A stretch of DNA of 31,583 nt, taken from contig NZ_JALAGT010000114.1 in NCBI RefSeq assembly GCF_022712295.1, positions 1 to 31,583 on the forward strand, in the 5' to 3' direction. Positions 1 through 7,261 of this stretch are shown in pieces. The notes beneath the pieces are model-generated. The model worked only from the letters and a program-made list of their open reading frames with translations, had not been told where the DNA came from and ran no database searches. Position 1 is the stretch's first letter, and the number at the start of each line of letters is the position of its first letter. The position numbers were made by a program, and so were the translations under genes. This DNA is from Galactobacter sp. Lineage in GTDB: Bacteria; Actinomycetota; Actinomycetes; Actinomycetales; Micrococcaceae.

Positions 1-85
1 CAGCGAATCACGGAGGATCAGGGGTGCGGGGACGGCGGAAGGCAGGGCGGGCCCGTCGGACACCGCAGCGGCTCAGCCCAGCGGC

Positions 86-919
86 TCAGCGCAGGAAGAG
101 CTTCCTCAGCCGGCCGGTCGCCACCATCAGGCCGGCCGCCGCAATCACCAGGAAGTACAGAACATGCCACAGAACGGAGACGTCGATCACGCCGACGGAC
201 AGGTGCCGCAGCATGTCCACACCGTGCCACAAGGGGAGGATCTCGATGACGATCCGCACGCCATCGGGGTAGGCGGAGAGCGGGAAGAACGTGGCGGAGA
301 ACAGGAACATGGGCATGGTGATCATGTTGATCCAGTCCAACTGCTGGAACCGCTTGATGAAGGTGATGATCGCCATGAACAGCGCGGAGAAAGCGAACGC
401 GATCAGCACGGCTCCGGGGATCATGAGGATGCCCCACATGCTCGGCACCAGCCCGAAGCTGAAGGCGATCACGGAGAACCCGAGCGCATACAGCAAGCCA
501 CGAGCCAACGCCATCATGATCTCCCCGAACGCCACGTCAAGCGGCCCGAGGGACGTGAAGAGCATGACCCGGTAGAGCTTGGCGTGATTGAGCTTGAAGA
601 ACATGTTGTTGGAGTCCATGAGGGCTCCGTTCATGGCGGAGGTCGCCAGGAGCGCCGGTGCGATGTATGCCGCATACGACATGGATACACCGCCGGGACC
701 CTCCACGTTGCCCACCGCCGCTCCGAGACCGAAGCCCATGGAGAGCAGGTAGAGCACCGGCTCCAGAAATCCGGTGACGATGACGATCCAGGTGGCGTTC
801 TTGGTCGCCATCCAGGACCGCTGCATCACGGCGCGCGCGTTGCGCCCATAGAGGGCGCCGCGCTTGCGCGCCGGGACGGGCGAGTGGCGCTGGGCCTCGG
901 CTGCGGCCGTCGTGCTCAT
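86..919 (-). CDS. ABC-2 type transporter permease, second subunit
   Basis: This 277-residue protein is the second membrane subunit of a DrrAB/NodJ-type exporter. An N-terminal cytoplasmic stretch of about 35 residues is followed by about six hydrophobic segments, including one beginning ATWIVIVTGFLEPVLYLLSMG and late ones such as VLYFLVIAAAGLMVATG. The family moves drugs, lipids or polymers out of the cell; the substrate cannot be read here. I chose the ATG at 917-919 because it overlaps the stop of the upstream permease in an ATGA arrangement, which indicates translational coupling. A longer in-frame extension to 1096 lies inside the upstream gene and lacks membrane-protein character, so I reject it. 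The two permeases are related and probably form a heterodimer served by the ATPase at 1883-2827. The gene is complete and last in the operon as far as the window shows. Confidence 0.88.
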   Translation of the reverse strand: MSTTAAAEAQRHSPVPARKRGALYGRNARAVMQRSWMATKNATWIVIVTGFLEPVLYLLSMGFGLGAAVGNVEGPGGVSMSYAAYIAPALLATSAMNGALMDSNNMFFKLNHAKLYRVMLFTSLGPLDVAFGEIMMALARGLLYALGFSVIAFSFGLVPSMWGILMIPGAVLIAFAFSALFMAIITFIKRFQQLDWINMITMPMFLFSATFFPLSAYPDGVRIVIEILPLWHGVDMLRHLSVGVIDVSVLWHVLYFLVIAAAGLMVATGRLRKLFLR

Positions 920-1890
920 TTCTCCCCCTTCAGGCGGGACGTGAAGTTGCGGATGGTGAACAGGTACCCCACCATCGCGAACGCGACGAGCACCAGCACA
1001 TGAACCACCACCAGCCATGTCTCGACGCCGTGGCCGTACATCAGCAGACGGGAGACCTCGGTGCCGTGCCAGATCGGGAAGATCCAGCCGATCCACTGCA
1101 GGAAGATGGGGAGGTTGGTCAGCGGGTAGAAGGTACCGGAGAACATGAACAGTGGCATGAAGATGAAGCGCATGATCACGGAGAACTGGCCTCGTTCCTC
1201 ACGAATAGTGGCGGAATAGGCCATGATCGGCAGGCCGAGCGCCAGGCCGGCCAGCGCCGCCACCAGCACGGCCAGCAGGGACCACCAGCTGTGGACCGCC
1301 CCGAACAGTGAGACCACGCCAAGGAAGATCAGCGACTGCGTGAACAGTCGAATGGCGATGGCCAGCATCTGCCCGCGCGCGATCTGCTGCGGCGTGATGG
1401 GCGTAACCACCGGCCCCTGGTAGAGGCGATGCCACTTGAACCCGTCCATGACCGGGAAGGTGGCCTCCGTGACCGCGCCCTGCACCGCGCCCGAGACCAG
1501 CAAGGCGGGCGCGATGAAGGTGATGTAGGAGACGTCGTCGAACAGGGTGCCGTTACCCATCAACAGCGAACCGAGCCCCACGCCCATGGCGAGGACGTAC
1601 ATCAGGGGCGAGCCGATGGCGTCGGCCAGCACCACGTCGCCGTAGCGGACGATGGCGCGAAGGTAGTACTCGGTCACGTACCAGGCACCGTGCTTACGCA
1701 CCTTGCGCGCGGAGACCTCCGGCGAGTGCGCGTGCAGTTTGGTCTCGAACAGGGCGGCGTCGCCGCCGATGCTCTGGCGTTCGTTTCCAGTGCCCGACGG
1801 CGCGTGCCCGGCGTCCGCCGGTGTCGTAGGCGTGGGTGGGGTGTCCGGCGTGTCCGGCTGGGCGTGATGATCCGGGATGCGCTCAGTCAA
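916..1890 (-). CDS. ABC-2 type transporter permease, first subunit
   Basis: This 324-residue protein begins with a Pro/Thr/Asp-rich, probably disordered cytoplasmic tail of about 75 residues. Six or so transmembrane segments of the ABC-2 membrane family follow, for example SPLMYVLAMGVGLGSLLMG and VVVHVLVLVAFAMVGYLFT. The start is a TTG at 1888-1890 that overlaps the stop of the ATPase gene by 8 bases; the first in-frame ATG lies far downstream in the membrane region. The 3' end overlaps the next permease by 4 bases. Overlaps at both ends show one transcript with coupled translation. It should pair with the next permease to form the membrane channel of an exporter. The long N-terminal tail is unusual for the family and could reflect an over-extended start, although coupling supports the TTG. 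Confidence 0.87.
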   Translation of the reverse strand: MTERIPDHHAQPDTPDTPPTPTTPADAGHAPSGTGNERQSIGGDAALFETKLHAHSPEVSARKVRKHGAWYVTEYYLRAIVRYGDVVLADAIGSPLMYVLAMGVGLGSLLMGNGTLFDDVSYITFIAPALLVSGAVQGAVTEATFPVMDGFKWHRLYQGPVVTPITPQQIARGQMLAIAIRLFTQSLIFLGVVSLFGAVHSWWSLLAVLVAALAGLALGLPIMAYSATIREERGQFSVIMRFIFMPLFMFSGTFYPLTNLPIFLQWIGWIFPIWHGTEVSRLLMYGHGVETWLVVVHVLVLVAFAMVGYLFTIRNFTSRLKGEK

Positions 1891-2827
1891 TGAGGGTCCT
1901 CCCGGTCAGGCGGAGGAAGACGTCCTCGAGCGAGGATCGGCGCACCAGGGAGGCCAACGGCGTGAGGCCGCGGGCCTGGACCTGGCGTAGGGCGGCCTCG
2001 CCGTCGTCCGCATAGAGCAGCACACGGTCCGCGAGGAGTTCCTGGCGGACCCCCAGGTCTGCGATGCGGACGGCGGCGTCCTTGTTGGCGTCCGAGCCGA
2101 AGCGCAGTTCAAGCACCTCGCGGGTGGAGTGATCGCGGATCAGTTGCGCCGGGGACCCTTCGGCCATGATCTTGCCGTGGTCCACCACGATGAGGCGGTC
2201 GCAGAGCTGCTCGGCCTCGTCCATGAAATGCGTGGTGACCAGCAGGGTGGTTCCCTGTTCCTTGAGGCGGAACAGGCGATCCCAGAGGATGTGGCGGGCC
2301 TGAGGGTCCAACCCCGTGGTGGGTTCGTCCAGCAACAGCACGTTGGGCTCGTTGATGAGCGAGCGTGCGATGGTGAGGCGGCGCTTCATGCCGCCGGAGA
2401 GCGCGTCGACGCGGGAGGAGGCCTTGTCGGTGAGCTGGGCGAAGTCCAGCAGCTCGCCGATCCTCTGCTTCAGGTAGCTGCGCTTGAGGCCGAAGTAGCG
2501 GCCGTAGACGTAGAGGTTGTCGGAGACCTTGATCTCCTCGTCCAGGTTGTCCTGTTGAGGGACCACGCCCAGGTGGGCGCGGACCTCGGGGCCCTGTCGA
2601 TCCGGGTCCATGCCCATCACGGTGAGTTCGCCTGCGGTACGGGTGGAGGTACCTCCCACCATGGACATGGTGGTGGACTTGCCTGCGCCGTTGGGGCCGA
2701 GGAATCCGAAGGACTCCCCCGGTGTCACGTCGAAGTCAATGCCGTCCACGGCGGTGAAGTCACCGTAGCGCTTGGTGAGGCCGCGGGCGCGGACGATGGG
2801 CTCTGAGGCTGCGGGCGAAGCTGACAC
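1883..2827 (-). CDS. ABC transporter ATP-binding protein, DrrA type
   Basis: This 314-residue ATPase drives the two permeases encoded downstream. Walker A is GPNGAGKST (about residues 44-52), the signature is LSGGMKRRL, Walker B is VLLLDEPTTGLD, and the switch histidine lies in THFMDEAE. The length and the extra C-terminal domain of about 90 residues, ending in SSLEDVFLRLTGR, are typical of the DrrA/CcmA exporter subfamily (daunorubicin resistance, NodI). The start is GTG at 2825-2827. No strong ribosome binding site is seen directly upstream. It is first in a three-gene operon (ATPase, permease, permease) that is divergent from furA. The family suggests export of a hydrophobic or amphipathic compound; the substrate is unknown. 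Confidence 0.93.
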   Translation of the reverse strand: MSASPAASEPIVRARGLTKRYGDFTAVDGIDFDVTPGESFGFLGPNGAGKSTTMSMVGGTSTRTAGELTVMGMDPDRQGPEVRAHLGVVPQQDNLDEEIKVSDNLYVYGRYFGLKRSYLKQRIGELLDFAQLTDKASSRVDALSGGMKRRLTIARSLINEPNVLLLDEPTTGLDPQARHILWDRLFRLKEQGTTLLVTTHFMDEAEQLCDRLIVVDHGKIMAEGSPAQLIRDHSTREVLELRFGSDANKDAAVRIADLGVRQELLADRVLLYADDGEAALRQVQARGLTPLASLVRRSSLEDVFLRLTGRTLID

Positions 2828-2910
2828 GCCTCCAAACCTATCGACTCAGAGTGATTGAGACAAGCCAATGGGTGGGTGTCGTGTGCCGAATCTGCCGCCG
2901 CCCCAACTCA

Positions 2911-2963
2911 GCTTCAGTTCGATGTCCAACTTCAGCGCAGATGGCCTGATGGGGCTGAAGTTG
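2911..2963. repeat. Inverted and direct repeats between exporter and furA
   Basis: A perfect 10-bp inverted repeat, CAACTTCAGC at 2927-2936 and GCTGAAGTTG at 2954-2963, encloses a 17-base spacer. Related copies precede it: CAACTCAGC near 2914 and CTTCAGTT near 2922. The cluster sits in the 263-base divergent region, about 90 bases upstream of the exporter start and 130 upstream of furA. It could be an operator for the exporter or a small dispersed palindromic repeat. The spacing between arms does not favour a strong terminator. Confidence 0.45.
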
Positions 2964-3036
2964 AGATTCCAGCCGACGCTGCGCGGGCCGTGAGCCACCG
3001 GGCGTCGGGCGGTGAAGTGGGCCACCTAACCCTGGA

Positions 3037-3051
3037 AGGTAAGCCTCACCT
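3037..3051 (+). promoter_or_regulatory. Possible DtxR/IdeR-like iron box upstream of furA
   Basis: AGGTAAGCCTCACCT is an imperfect palindrome that agrees with 12 of 15 positions of the known actinobacterial DtxR/IdeR core AGGTTAGGCTAACCT. A further half-site, CACCTAACC, lies just upstream (about 3022-3030). The element lies next to where the -35 region of the furA promoter should be. It suggests iron-dependent control of furA-katG in addition to FurA autoregulation. This is motif similarity only. Confidence 0.4.
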
Positions 3052-3074
3052 GGCTATCCCGAATGATTCAGAAG

Positions 3075-3080
3075 TAGTAA
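3075..3080 (+). promoter_or_regulatory. Probable -10 element of furA
   Basis: TAGTAA lies 10 bases before the furA ATG inside a short AT-rich island. No Shine-Dalgarno sequence separates it from the ATG, so the transcript is probably leaderless or nearly so, as known for mycobacterial furA. The AT-rich stretch 3061-3082 is also the natural place for a FurA operator. Confidence 0.45.
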
Positions 3081-3090
3081 ACCTGTAGTC

Positions 3091-3600
3091 ATGCAGCACA
3101 CGACCGGACACCATCACGAGGACTCGGTGGCGCACTCGGCCGCTGACCCCCTCGAGTGGTCCGCGGCCCTGCGCCGCACCGGTCGACGCGTCACGGGCCA
3201 GCGGCTCGCAGTCATGCGGGCAGCCAGCGACCATCACCACGCCACAGCGGAACAACTCCACCGGGACACCCGGGCCGAGTACCCCTCCGTGGCGCTGGCG
3301 ACCATCCACGCGATCGTCAACGACCTCACCGAGGCAGGCCTCCTGCGCCGGATCGAGGTCCCACAATCCCCTGCACTCTACGAACCCGAATTCGGCGACA
3401 ACCACCACCACGCCCAGTGCGTGCGGTGCGGCCGCATCGAGGACGTGGAGTGCGCAGTGGGCCACGCCCCCTGCCTGCATCCGTCGGATACACACGGCAT
3501 GCAGATCCAGGTGGCGGAGGTCCTCTACCGTGGACTGTGCGCCGATTGCGCATCACAGGTCGAAGCCCAACCCAGTCCGACCGAACCACGCACACGTTAA
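3091..3600 (+). CDS. furA: FurA-type ferric uptake/peroxide regulator
   Basis: This 169-residue Fur-family repressor has an N-terminal winged helix, with recognition region SVALATIHAIVNDLTEAGLLRRI at about residues 66-88. The C-terminal half is metal-binding, with a HHHA segment at 105-108 and two cysteine pairs, C110/C113 and C150/C153. The C-terminal wording (VECAVGHAPCL, then VLYRGLCADC) closely follows mycobacterial FurA, which sits upstream of katG and represses it until peroxide oxidises the protein. The same order holds here: katG starts 17 bases after the stop codon. The N terminus is unusually His-rich (HTTGHHHED), which may add metal affinity. The ATG at 3091 is chosen because a -10-like element lies just before it. 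Autoregulation of a furA-katG transcript is expected from the family and inferred here. Confidence 0.93.
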   Translation: MQHTTGHHHEDSVAHSAADPLEWSAALRRTGRRVTGQRLAVMRAASDHHHATAEQLHRDTRAEYPSVALATIHAIVNDLTEAGLLRRIEVPQSPALYEPEFGDNHHHAQCVRCGRIEDVECAVGHAPCLHPSDTHGMQIQVAEVLYRGLCADCASQVEAQPSPTEPRTR

Positions 3601-3605
3601 GTCTC

Positions 3606-3612
3606 GAAAGGA
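3606..3612 (+). promoter_or_regulatory. Ribosome binding site fixing the katG TTG start
   Basis: GAAAGGA lies five bases before the TTG at 3618-3620. It supports the TTG rather than the in-frame ATG ten codons downstream (3645), which has no such site. The open frame extends upstream to 3156 but overlaps furA and is not used. Confidence 0.7.
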
Positions 3613-3617
3613 TCACA

Positions 3618-5792
3618 TTGACTGACATCGACAAGTGCCCCGTCATGCACGGCGAGGGCCAGCTGCCTCGCCCCACCCAGGGTGACGCCAACCAATTCTG
3701 GTGGCCCAACCGTCTGAACCTGAAGGTCCTCGCCAAGCACTCCGAGCTCTCCAACCCCCAGTCCGGCCTGGACTACAAGGCCAAGTTCGAGGCCCTGGAC
3801 CTGGATGCCGTCAAGGCCGACATCCGCGACGTCATGCTCACTTCCCAGGACTGGTGGCCGGCCGACTTCGGTTCCTACGCCGGCCTGTTCGTCCGCGTCG
3901 CTTGGCACTCCGCAGGCACCTATCGCGTGCAGGATGGCCGCGGCGGTGGCGGGACCGGCCAGCAGCGTTTCGCCCCGATCAACTCCTGGCCCGACAACGT
4001 CCTCACCGACCAGGGTCGTCGACTCCTGTGGCCCGTCAAGAAGAAGTACGGTCAGTCCCTTTCTTGGGGCGACCTGATGATCCTCGCAGGCAACGTGGCC
4101 CTGGAGGAGGGCGGCCTGAAGACCTTCGGCTTCGCCGGTGGCCGTCCGGACGTCTTTGAGCCCGACGACGACGTGTACTGGGGACCCGAGACCGAGTGGC
4201 TGGACAACCCCACCCGCTACGCCGCCGATCGCAGCGCCGACAGCCTCGAGGATCCCCTCGCTGCCGTGCAGATGGGCCTGATCTACGTCAACCCCGAGGG
4301 CGTCGAGGGTGACGGTGACCCGCTGCGCCTCGCAGGCGACATCAAGACCACCTTCGGCCGCATGGGCATGAGCGTCGAGGAGACCGTGGCCCTGATCGCC
4401 GGCGGTCACACCTTCGGCAAGACCCACGGCAACGCTCCCGCAGACGCTCCCGGTCCGGTGCCGGAGGCGGCCCCGCTGGAGCAGCAGGGCCTTGGTTGGA
4501 AGTCGGACTACAAGTCCGGCAAGGGCATCGACGCCATGGGCTCCGGCCTCGAGGTCACCTGGACCTACCACCCGCTGCGCTGGGACAACGAGTTCTTCCA
4601 CATCCTCTACGGCTACGAGTGGGAGATCGACCACTCCCTGGCCGGCGGCATGCACTACAAGCCCAAGGACAATGGCGGCGCCGGACTGGTCCCCGAGGCC
4701 GACGGTTCCGGCACGCGTGAACCGCGCATGCTGGTCTCCGACATGTCCCTGCGTGTTGACCCGGAGATGGACAAGATCTCCCGCAAGTTCAAGGACGATC
4801 AGGCCGCCTTCTCCGATGCCTTCGCCCGCGCCTGGTTCAAGCTGACCCACCGTGACATGGGCCCCAAGGCTCGCTACCTTGGCAAGGAGGTTCCGGCAGA
4901 GGACCTCATCTGGCAGGACCCGGTCCCGGCGGGCAAGACGCTCTCCGACGCCGAGGTCGCCACGCTGAAGGACGCCATCAAGGCCTCCGGCCTCTCCGTG
5001 GCTCAGCTGGTCTCCGCCGCGTGGTCCTCCGCCTCCACCTTCCGCTCCTCCGACAAGCGCGGAGGCGCCAATGGTGCCCGCATCGCCCTGGAGCCGCAGC
5101 GCTCCTGGGAGGTCAACGTGAAGTCCGGCGTGAACGACACCGTGGATGCCCTGAAGAAGATCGCGGAGGAGTCCGGCACGGGTGCCTCCCTGGCCGACAC
5201 CATCGTGCTGGCCGGCAACGTGGGTGTGGAGCTGGCTGCCGAGGCCGCTGGCACCCCGGTGGAGGTCCCCTTCCACTCCGGTCGTGGCGACGCCACCCAG
5301 GAGCAGACGGACACCGAGTCCTTCTCCTACCTGGAGCCCAAGCAGGACGGTTTCCGCAACTACTTCAAGGTGCAGTCCGTCCTGCCGGAGGAGCACGTGT
5401 TCGTCGACCGCGCCAACCTCCTGGGCCTGACCGCCCCCGAGGCCACCGTGCTGGTGGGCGGCCTGCGCGTGCTCGGCAACAACTGGGACGGCTCCACCAC
5501 CGGTGTGTTCACCGACCGTCCGGGCCAGCTGACCCGTGACTTCTTCGTGAACCTGCTGGATCTGGGCACCGAGTGGAAGCGTCTGGACAAGGACGGCCAC
5601 GCCTTCGCCGGCGTCAAGGCCGATGGCACCAAGCTGATCGGCTCCCGCATCGACCTGATCTTCTCCTCCAACTCGGAGCTGCGCGCTCAGGCCGAGGTCT
5701 GGGCCGAGGACGACGCGGATGCGCGTTTCATCCAGAACTTCGTGAACGCCTGGGTGAAGGTCATGGACAACGATCGCTTCGATCTGGCCTGA
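3618..5792 (+). CDS. katG: Catalase-peroxidase KatG
   Basis: This 724-residue bifunctional haem catalase-peroxidase has the usual full length, with two peroxidase-like halves. In the N-terminal half the distal triad is Arg93, Trp96 and His97 (VRVAWHSAGTYR). The Met-Tyr-Trp adduct characteristic of KatG can be formed by Trp96, Tyr223 (LIYVNPEG) and Met249 (FGRMGM). The proximal haem ligand is His264 in AGGHTFGKTHG. All of these are intact, so an active enzyme is expected. The C-terminal half, from about residue 410, lacks the haem histidines, as in the family. It detoxifies hydrogen peroxide in the cytoplasm. It is co-transcribed with furA and followed by a strong terminator. Codon use is extremely GC-biased and even, suggesting high expression. 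Confidence 0.97.
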   Translation: MTDIDKCPVMHGEGQLPRPTQGDANQFWWPNRLNLKVLAKHSELSNPQSGLDYKAKFEALDLDAVKADIRDVMLTSQDWWPADFGSYAGLFVRVAWHSAGTYRVQDGRGGGGTGQQRFAPINSWPDNVLTDQGRRLLWPVKKKYGQSLSWGDLMILAGNVALEEGGLKTFGFAGGRPDVFEPDDDVYWGPETEWLDNPTRYAADRSADSLEDPLAAVQMGLIYVNPEGVEGDGDPLRLAGDIKTTFGRMGMSVEETVALIAGGHTFGKTHGNAPADAPGPVPEAAPLEQQGLGWKSDYKSGKGIDAMGSGLEVTWTYHPLRWDNEFFHILYGYEWEIDHSLAGGMHYKPKDNGGAGLVPEADGSGTREPRMLVSDMSLRVDPEMDKISRKFKDDQAAFSDAFARAWFKLTHRDMGPKARYLGKEVPAEDLIWQDPVPAGKTLSDAEVATLKDAIKASGLSVAQLVSAAWSSASTFRSSDKRGGANGARIALEPQRSWEVNVKSGVNDTVDALKKIAEESGTGASLADTIVLAGNVGVELAAEAAGTPVEVPFHSGRGDATQEQTDTESFSYLEPKQDGFRNYFKVQSVLPEEHVFVDRANLLGLTAPEATVLVGGLRVLGNNWDGSTTGVFTDRPGQLTRDFFVNLLDLGTEWKRLDKDGHAFAGVKADGTKLIGSRIDLIFSSNSELRAQAEVWAEDDADARFIQNFVNAWVKVMDNDRFDLA

Positions 5793-5847
5793 GCCACACC
5801 CACTGAGTCCCGACGCCGCTGGCAGGGCGTGATCCCCCTGCCGACGT

Positions 5848-5900
5848 AACGCTTCGAGGCCCGACCCCACTTGATCGGGGTCGGGCCTCGAAGCGTTTTC
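5848..5900 (+). terminator. Strong intrinsic terminator after katG
   Basis: A perfect 21-bp stem (arms 5848-5868 and 5877-5897) encloses an 8-base loop and is followed by a short T run. It begins with AACGCTTCGAGG and ends with the complementary CCTCGAAGCGTT. It lies 55 bases after the katG stop and 54 bases before the next start, so it separates the two units. Confidence 0.9.
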
Positions 5901-5939
5901 AAGGGGTCTTGCGCTCCGCTTCAGAACTGCGTGAACGAC

Positions 5940-5945
5940 TAGGCT
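5940..5945 (+). promoter_or_regulatory. -10 element of a leaderless gene
   Basis: TAGGCT lies 8 bases before the ATG at 5954, with no Shine-Dalgarno sequence between. This is the pattern of a leaderless actinobacterial transcript. A -35 element is not clear. Confidence 0.5.
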
Positions 5946-5953
5946 TGGACACC

Positions 5954-6268
5954 ATGAGCTACCCGCCCCAGGATCCCTACCAGCAGCAGGACTACTACCA
6001 GCCTGCCTACCCTCAGCCCCGGGGTAAGTCGATCGCGTCCCTGGTGCTGGGCCTTGTGTCCTTGGTCTTCGGGTTCACCTTTGTTCTGCCGATCATTGGC
6101 GTCATTCTGGGCGCCATCGGTATGGCCAAGGAGCCGGCCGGGTGCGGTATGGCCATCGCCGGGGTGATTCTGAATCTCATCTGTCTGGCCGGATGGATCG
6201 CCCTGATCATCATTCTGGCGCTGCTCGGCATCACCATCTGGGCCAGTACAGCAGTGACATTGTTCTGA
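5954..6268 (+). CDS. Small DUF4190-like membrane protein
   Basis: This 104-residue protein has a Pro/Gln/Tyr-rich cytoplasmic N terminus (residues 1-25, MSYPPQDPYQQQDYYQPAYPQ) and two hydrophobic segments, about residues 31-56 and 70-98. Two membrane helices after a low-complexity PQY head match the DUF4190 type common in actinobacteria. The function is unknown. The head may mediate protein-protein contacts at the membrane. I use the ATG at 5954, which has a -10 element 8 bases upstream; a longer frame from 5909 overlaps that promoter. It is monocistronic, bounded by hairpins on both sides. Confidence 0.82.
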   Translation: MSYPPQDPYQQQDYYQPAYPQPRGKSIASLVLGLVSLVFGFTFVLPIIGVILGAIGMAKEPAGCGMAIAGVILNLICLAGWIALIIILALLGITIWASTAVTLF

Positions 6269-6287
6269 ACGCAGTCACCCTGTTAAC

Positions 6288-6323
6288 AACCCCGTCCGGC
6301 ATCACCTGCCCGGCGGGGTTCTT
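6288..6323 (+). terminator. Intrinsic terminator after the DUF4190-like gene
   Basis: The stem is formed by AACCCCG(T)CCGG at 6288-6299 and CCGGCGGGGTT at 6310-6320 with one bulged base. A T-rich stretch, CTTGTTGTCTT, follows. It starts 20 bases after the stop codon. Confidence 0.75.
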
Positions 6324-6326
6324 GTT

Positions 6327-6368
6327 GTCTTGGACCACCAGAAGTAAATGTCTTGGTCCAGAAGTAAA
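6327..6368 (+). repeat. Imperfect tandem repeat upstream of the lipoprotein operon
   Basis: Two copies of a roughly 20-base unit lie head to tail. Copy one (6327-6348) runs from GTCTTGGACC to CCAGAAGTAAA; copy two (6350-6368) runs from GTCTTGGT to CCAGAAGTAAA and is three bases shorter. The identical 11-mer CCAGAAGTAAA recurs exactly 20 bases apart, about two helical turns. TGGACCA (6331-6337) and TGGTCCA (6354-6360) also form an inverted pair. This is a plausible double operator, about 62 bases before the lipoprotein start. Confidence 0.55.
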
Positions 6369-6430
6369 CAAGAACAATCCGTCGGGGGTCTTTGACATGA
6401 TGAGGACACGTCAAGACACCAAGGAAGTCC

Positions 6431-7261
6431 ATGAATCACTCGTTCCTCACCCGGCGGTTACCTTTGGGAATCGCCGCCGTACTCGCACTGGCATCAACCG
6501 CCTGTTCTTCGCCGTCCACCGATGCAGCCGTCACCGTCACGGAGACGGTGCCCGCTGCTACCGAAGCTGCGTCGAGTCCAGCCACTTCTGAGCCCACCTC
6601 TGCTGCACCCAGTACCTCCACACCCAGTTCCACTGCGCCGTCCTCGACCGCACCCAAGAAGCCGGTGGCGCTGAAGTGGACCACCATCTCGCGCAGCTCG
6701 GGCACGGGCGCCGAGAAGACAGCGGAGAAGCTCGAAGTGCCCTATCTGACGAACGCGTCGACGAAGGCAAATACGGCTTTCAATGCAGAGGTCTCCCGCG
6801 CAGTCGCTTCATGGCGCGGAGAAGTCGCACCAATGCCGGGAGCCAACTGCGATGAAGCCGGCATGTGTCCCCTCGCCATGGATCGCATTGACGGGGGCAT
6901 CTACAAACAGAGCTACGCCAGTGCGCTGACCAGCATTTATGTCTGGACGGGAGGCGCTCACGGCCTGACCGATTCCTTCGGCCTCACCGTGGATCTGACA
7001 ACCGGCGATTCCGTCGGCTTGGACACCTTCGTGACGGCCCCGGACAGCGTCGTCAATGCAGCCGTCGGCCGCGCGCTGCTGAACAAGTTGCCGGCTACCG
7101 AGACACAGGGGCAAACCCCCAATATCGATATTCGGCAGGACGGGGTCGCTTGGTCGGTATCCGACAAGGGAGTTTCCTTCGCCTTCGCGGAGGGTCTCGT
7201 GGCATCCAATGCACAGGGACTCGTTTCTGTGACCGTTCCCTGGAGTGAGGTGAACGGATGA
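6431..7261 (+). CDS. DUF3298-type lipoprotein, first of a tandem pair
   Basis: This 276-residue exported lipoprotein has a signal peptide with Arg residues (LTRRLPLG), a hydrophobic core and a lipobox-like STAC, with Cys at about residue 25. Next comes a Ser/Thr/Pro/Ala-rich linker (about residues 26-75), typical of a cell-wall-spanning tether, and then a globular domain of about 190 residues. The segment GGAHGLTDSFGLTVDLTTGDSVGLDTFV resembles the DUF3298 (RsiV-like) core motif. This domain is found in anti-sigma factors and lysozyme-binding proteins, but no anti-sigma part is present here, so the role is unknown. It overlaps the next, related gene by 4 bases (ATGA). A duplicated element at 6327-6368 may regulate both. 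The ATG at 6431 is supported by AAGGAAG about 5 bases upstream. Confidence 0.85.
   Translation: MNHSFLTRRLPLGIAAVLALASTACSSPSTDAAVTVTETVPAATEAASSPATSEPTSAAPSTSTPSSTAPSSTAPKKPVALKWTTISRSSGTGAEKTAEKLEVPYLTNASTKANTAFNAEVSRAVASWRGEVAPMPGANCDEAGMCPLAMDRIDGGIYKQSYASALTSIYVWTGGAHGLTDSFGLTVDLTTGDSVGLDTFVTAPDSVVNAAVGRALLNKLPATETQGQTPNIDIRQDGVAWSVSDKGVSFAFAEGLVASNAQGLVSVTVPWSEVNG

Noticed and set aside
66..90. CAGCGGCTCAGC repeated with a 13-base period at the exporter operon end
   Set aside because: It overlaps the permease stop codon, is short, and shows no hairpin or T run that would make it a terminator.
2855..3088. 77-residue plus-strand frame upstream of furA
   Set aside because: It covers the palindrome cluster and the furA promoter, has no ribosome binding site and no recognisable motif.
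3597..5870. 757-residue open frame on the strand opposite katG
   Set aside because: It is a by-product of the GC-rich codon pattern of katG. It is Gly/Val/Leu/His-rich without motifs, and katG has all its catalytic residues.
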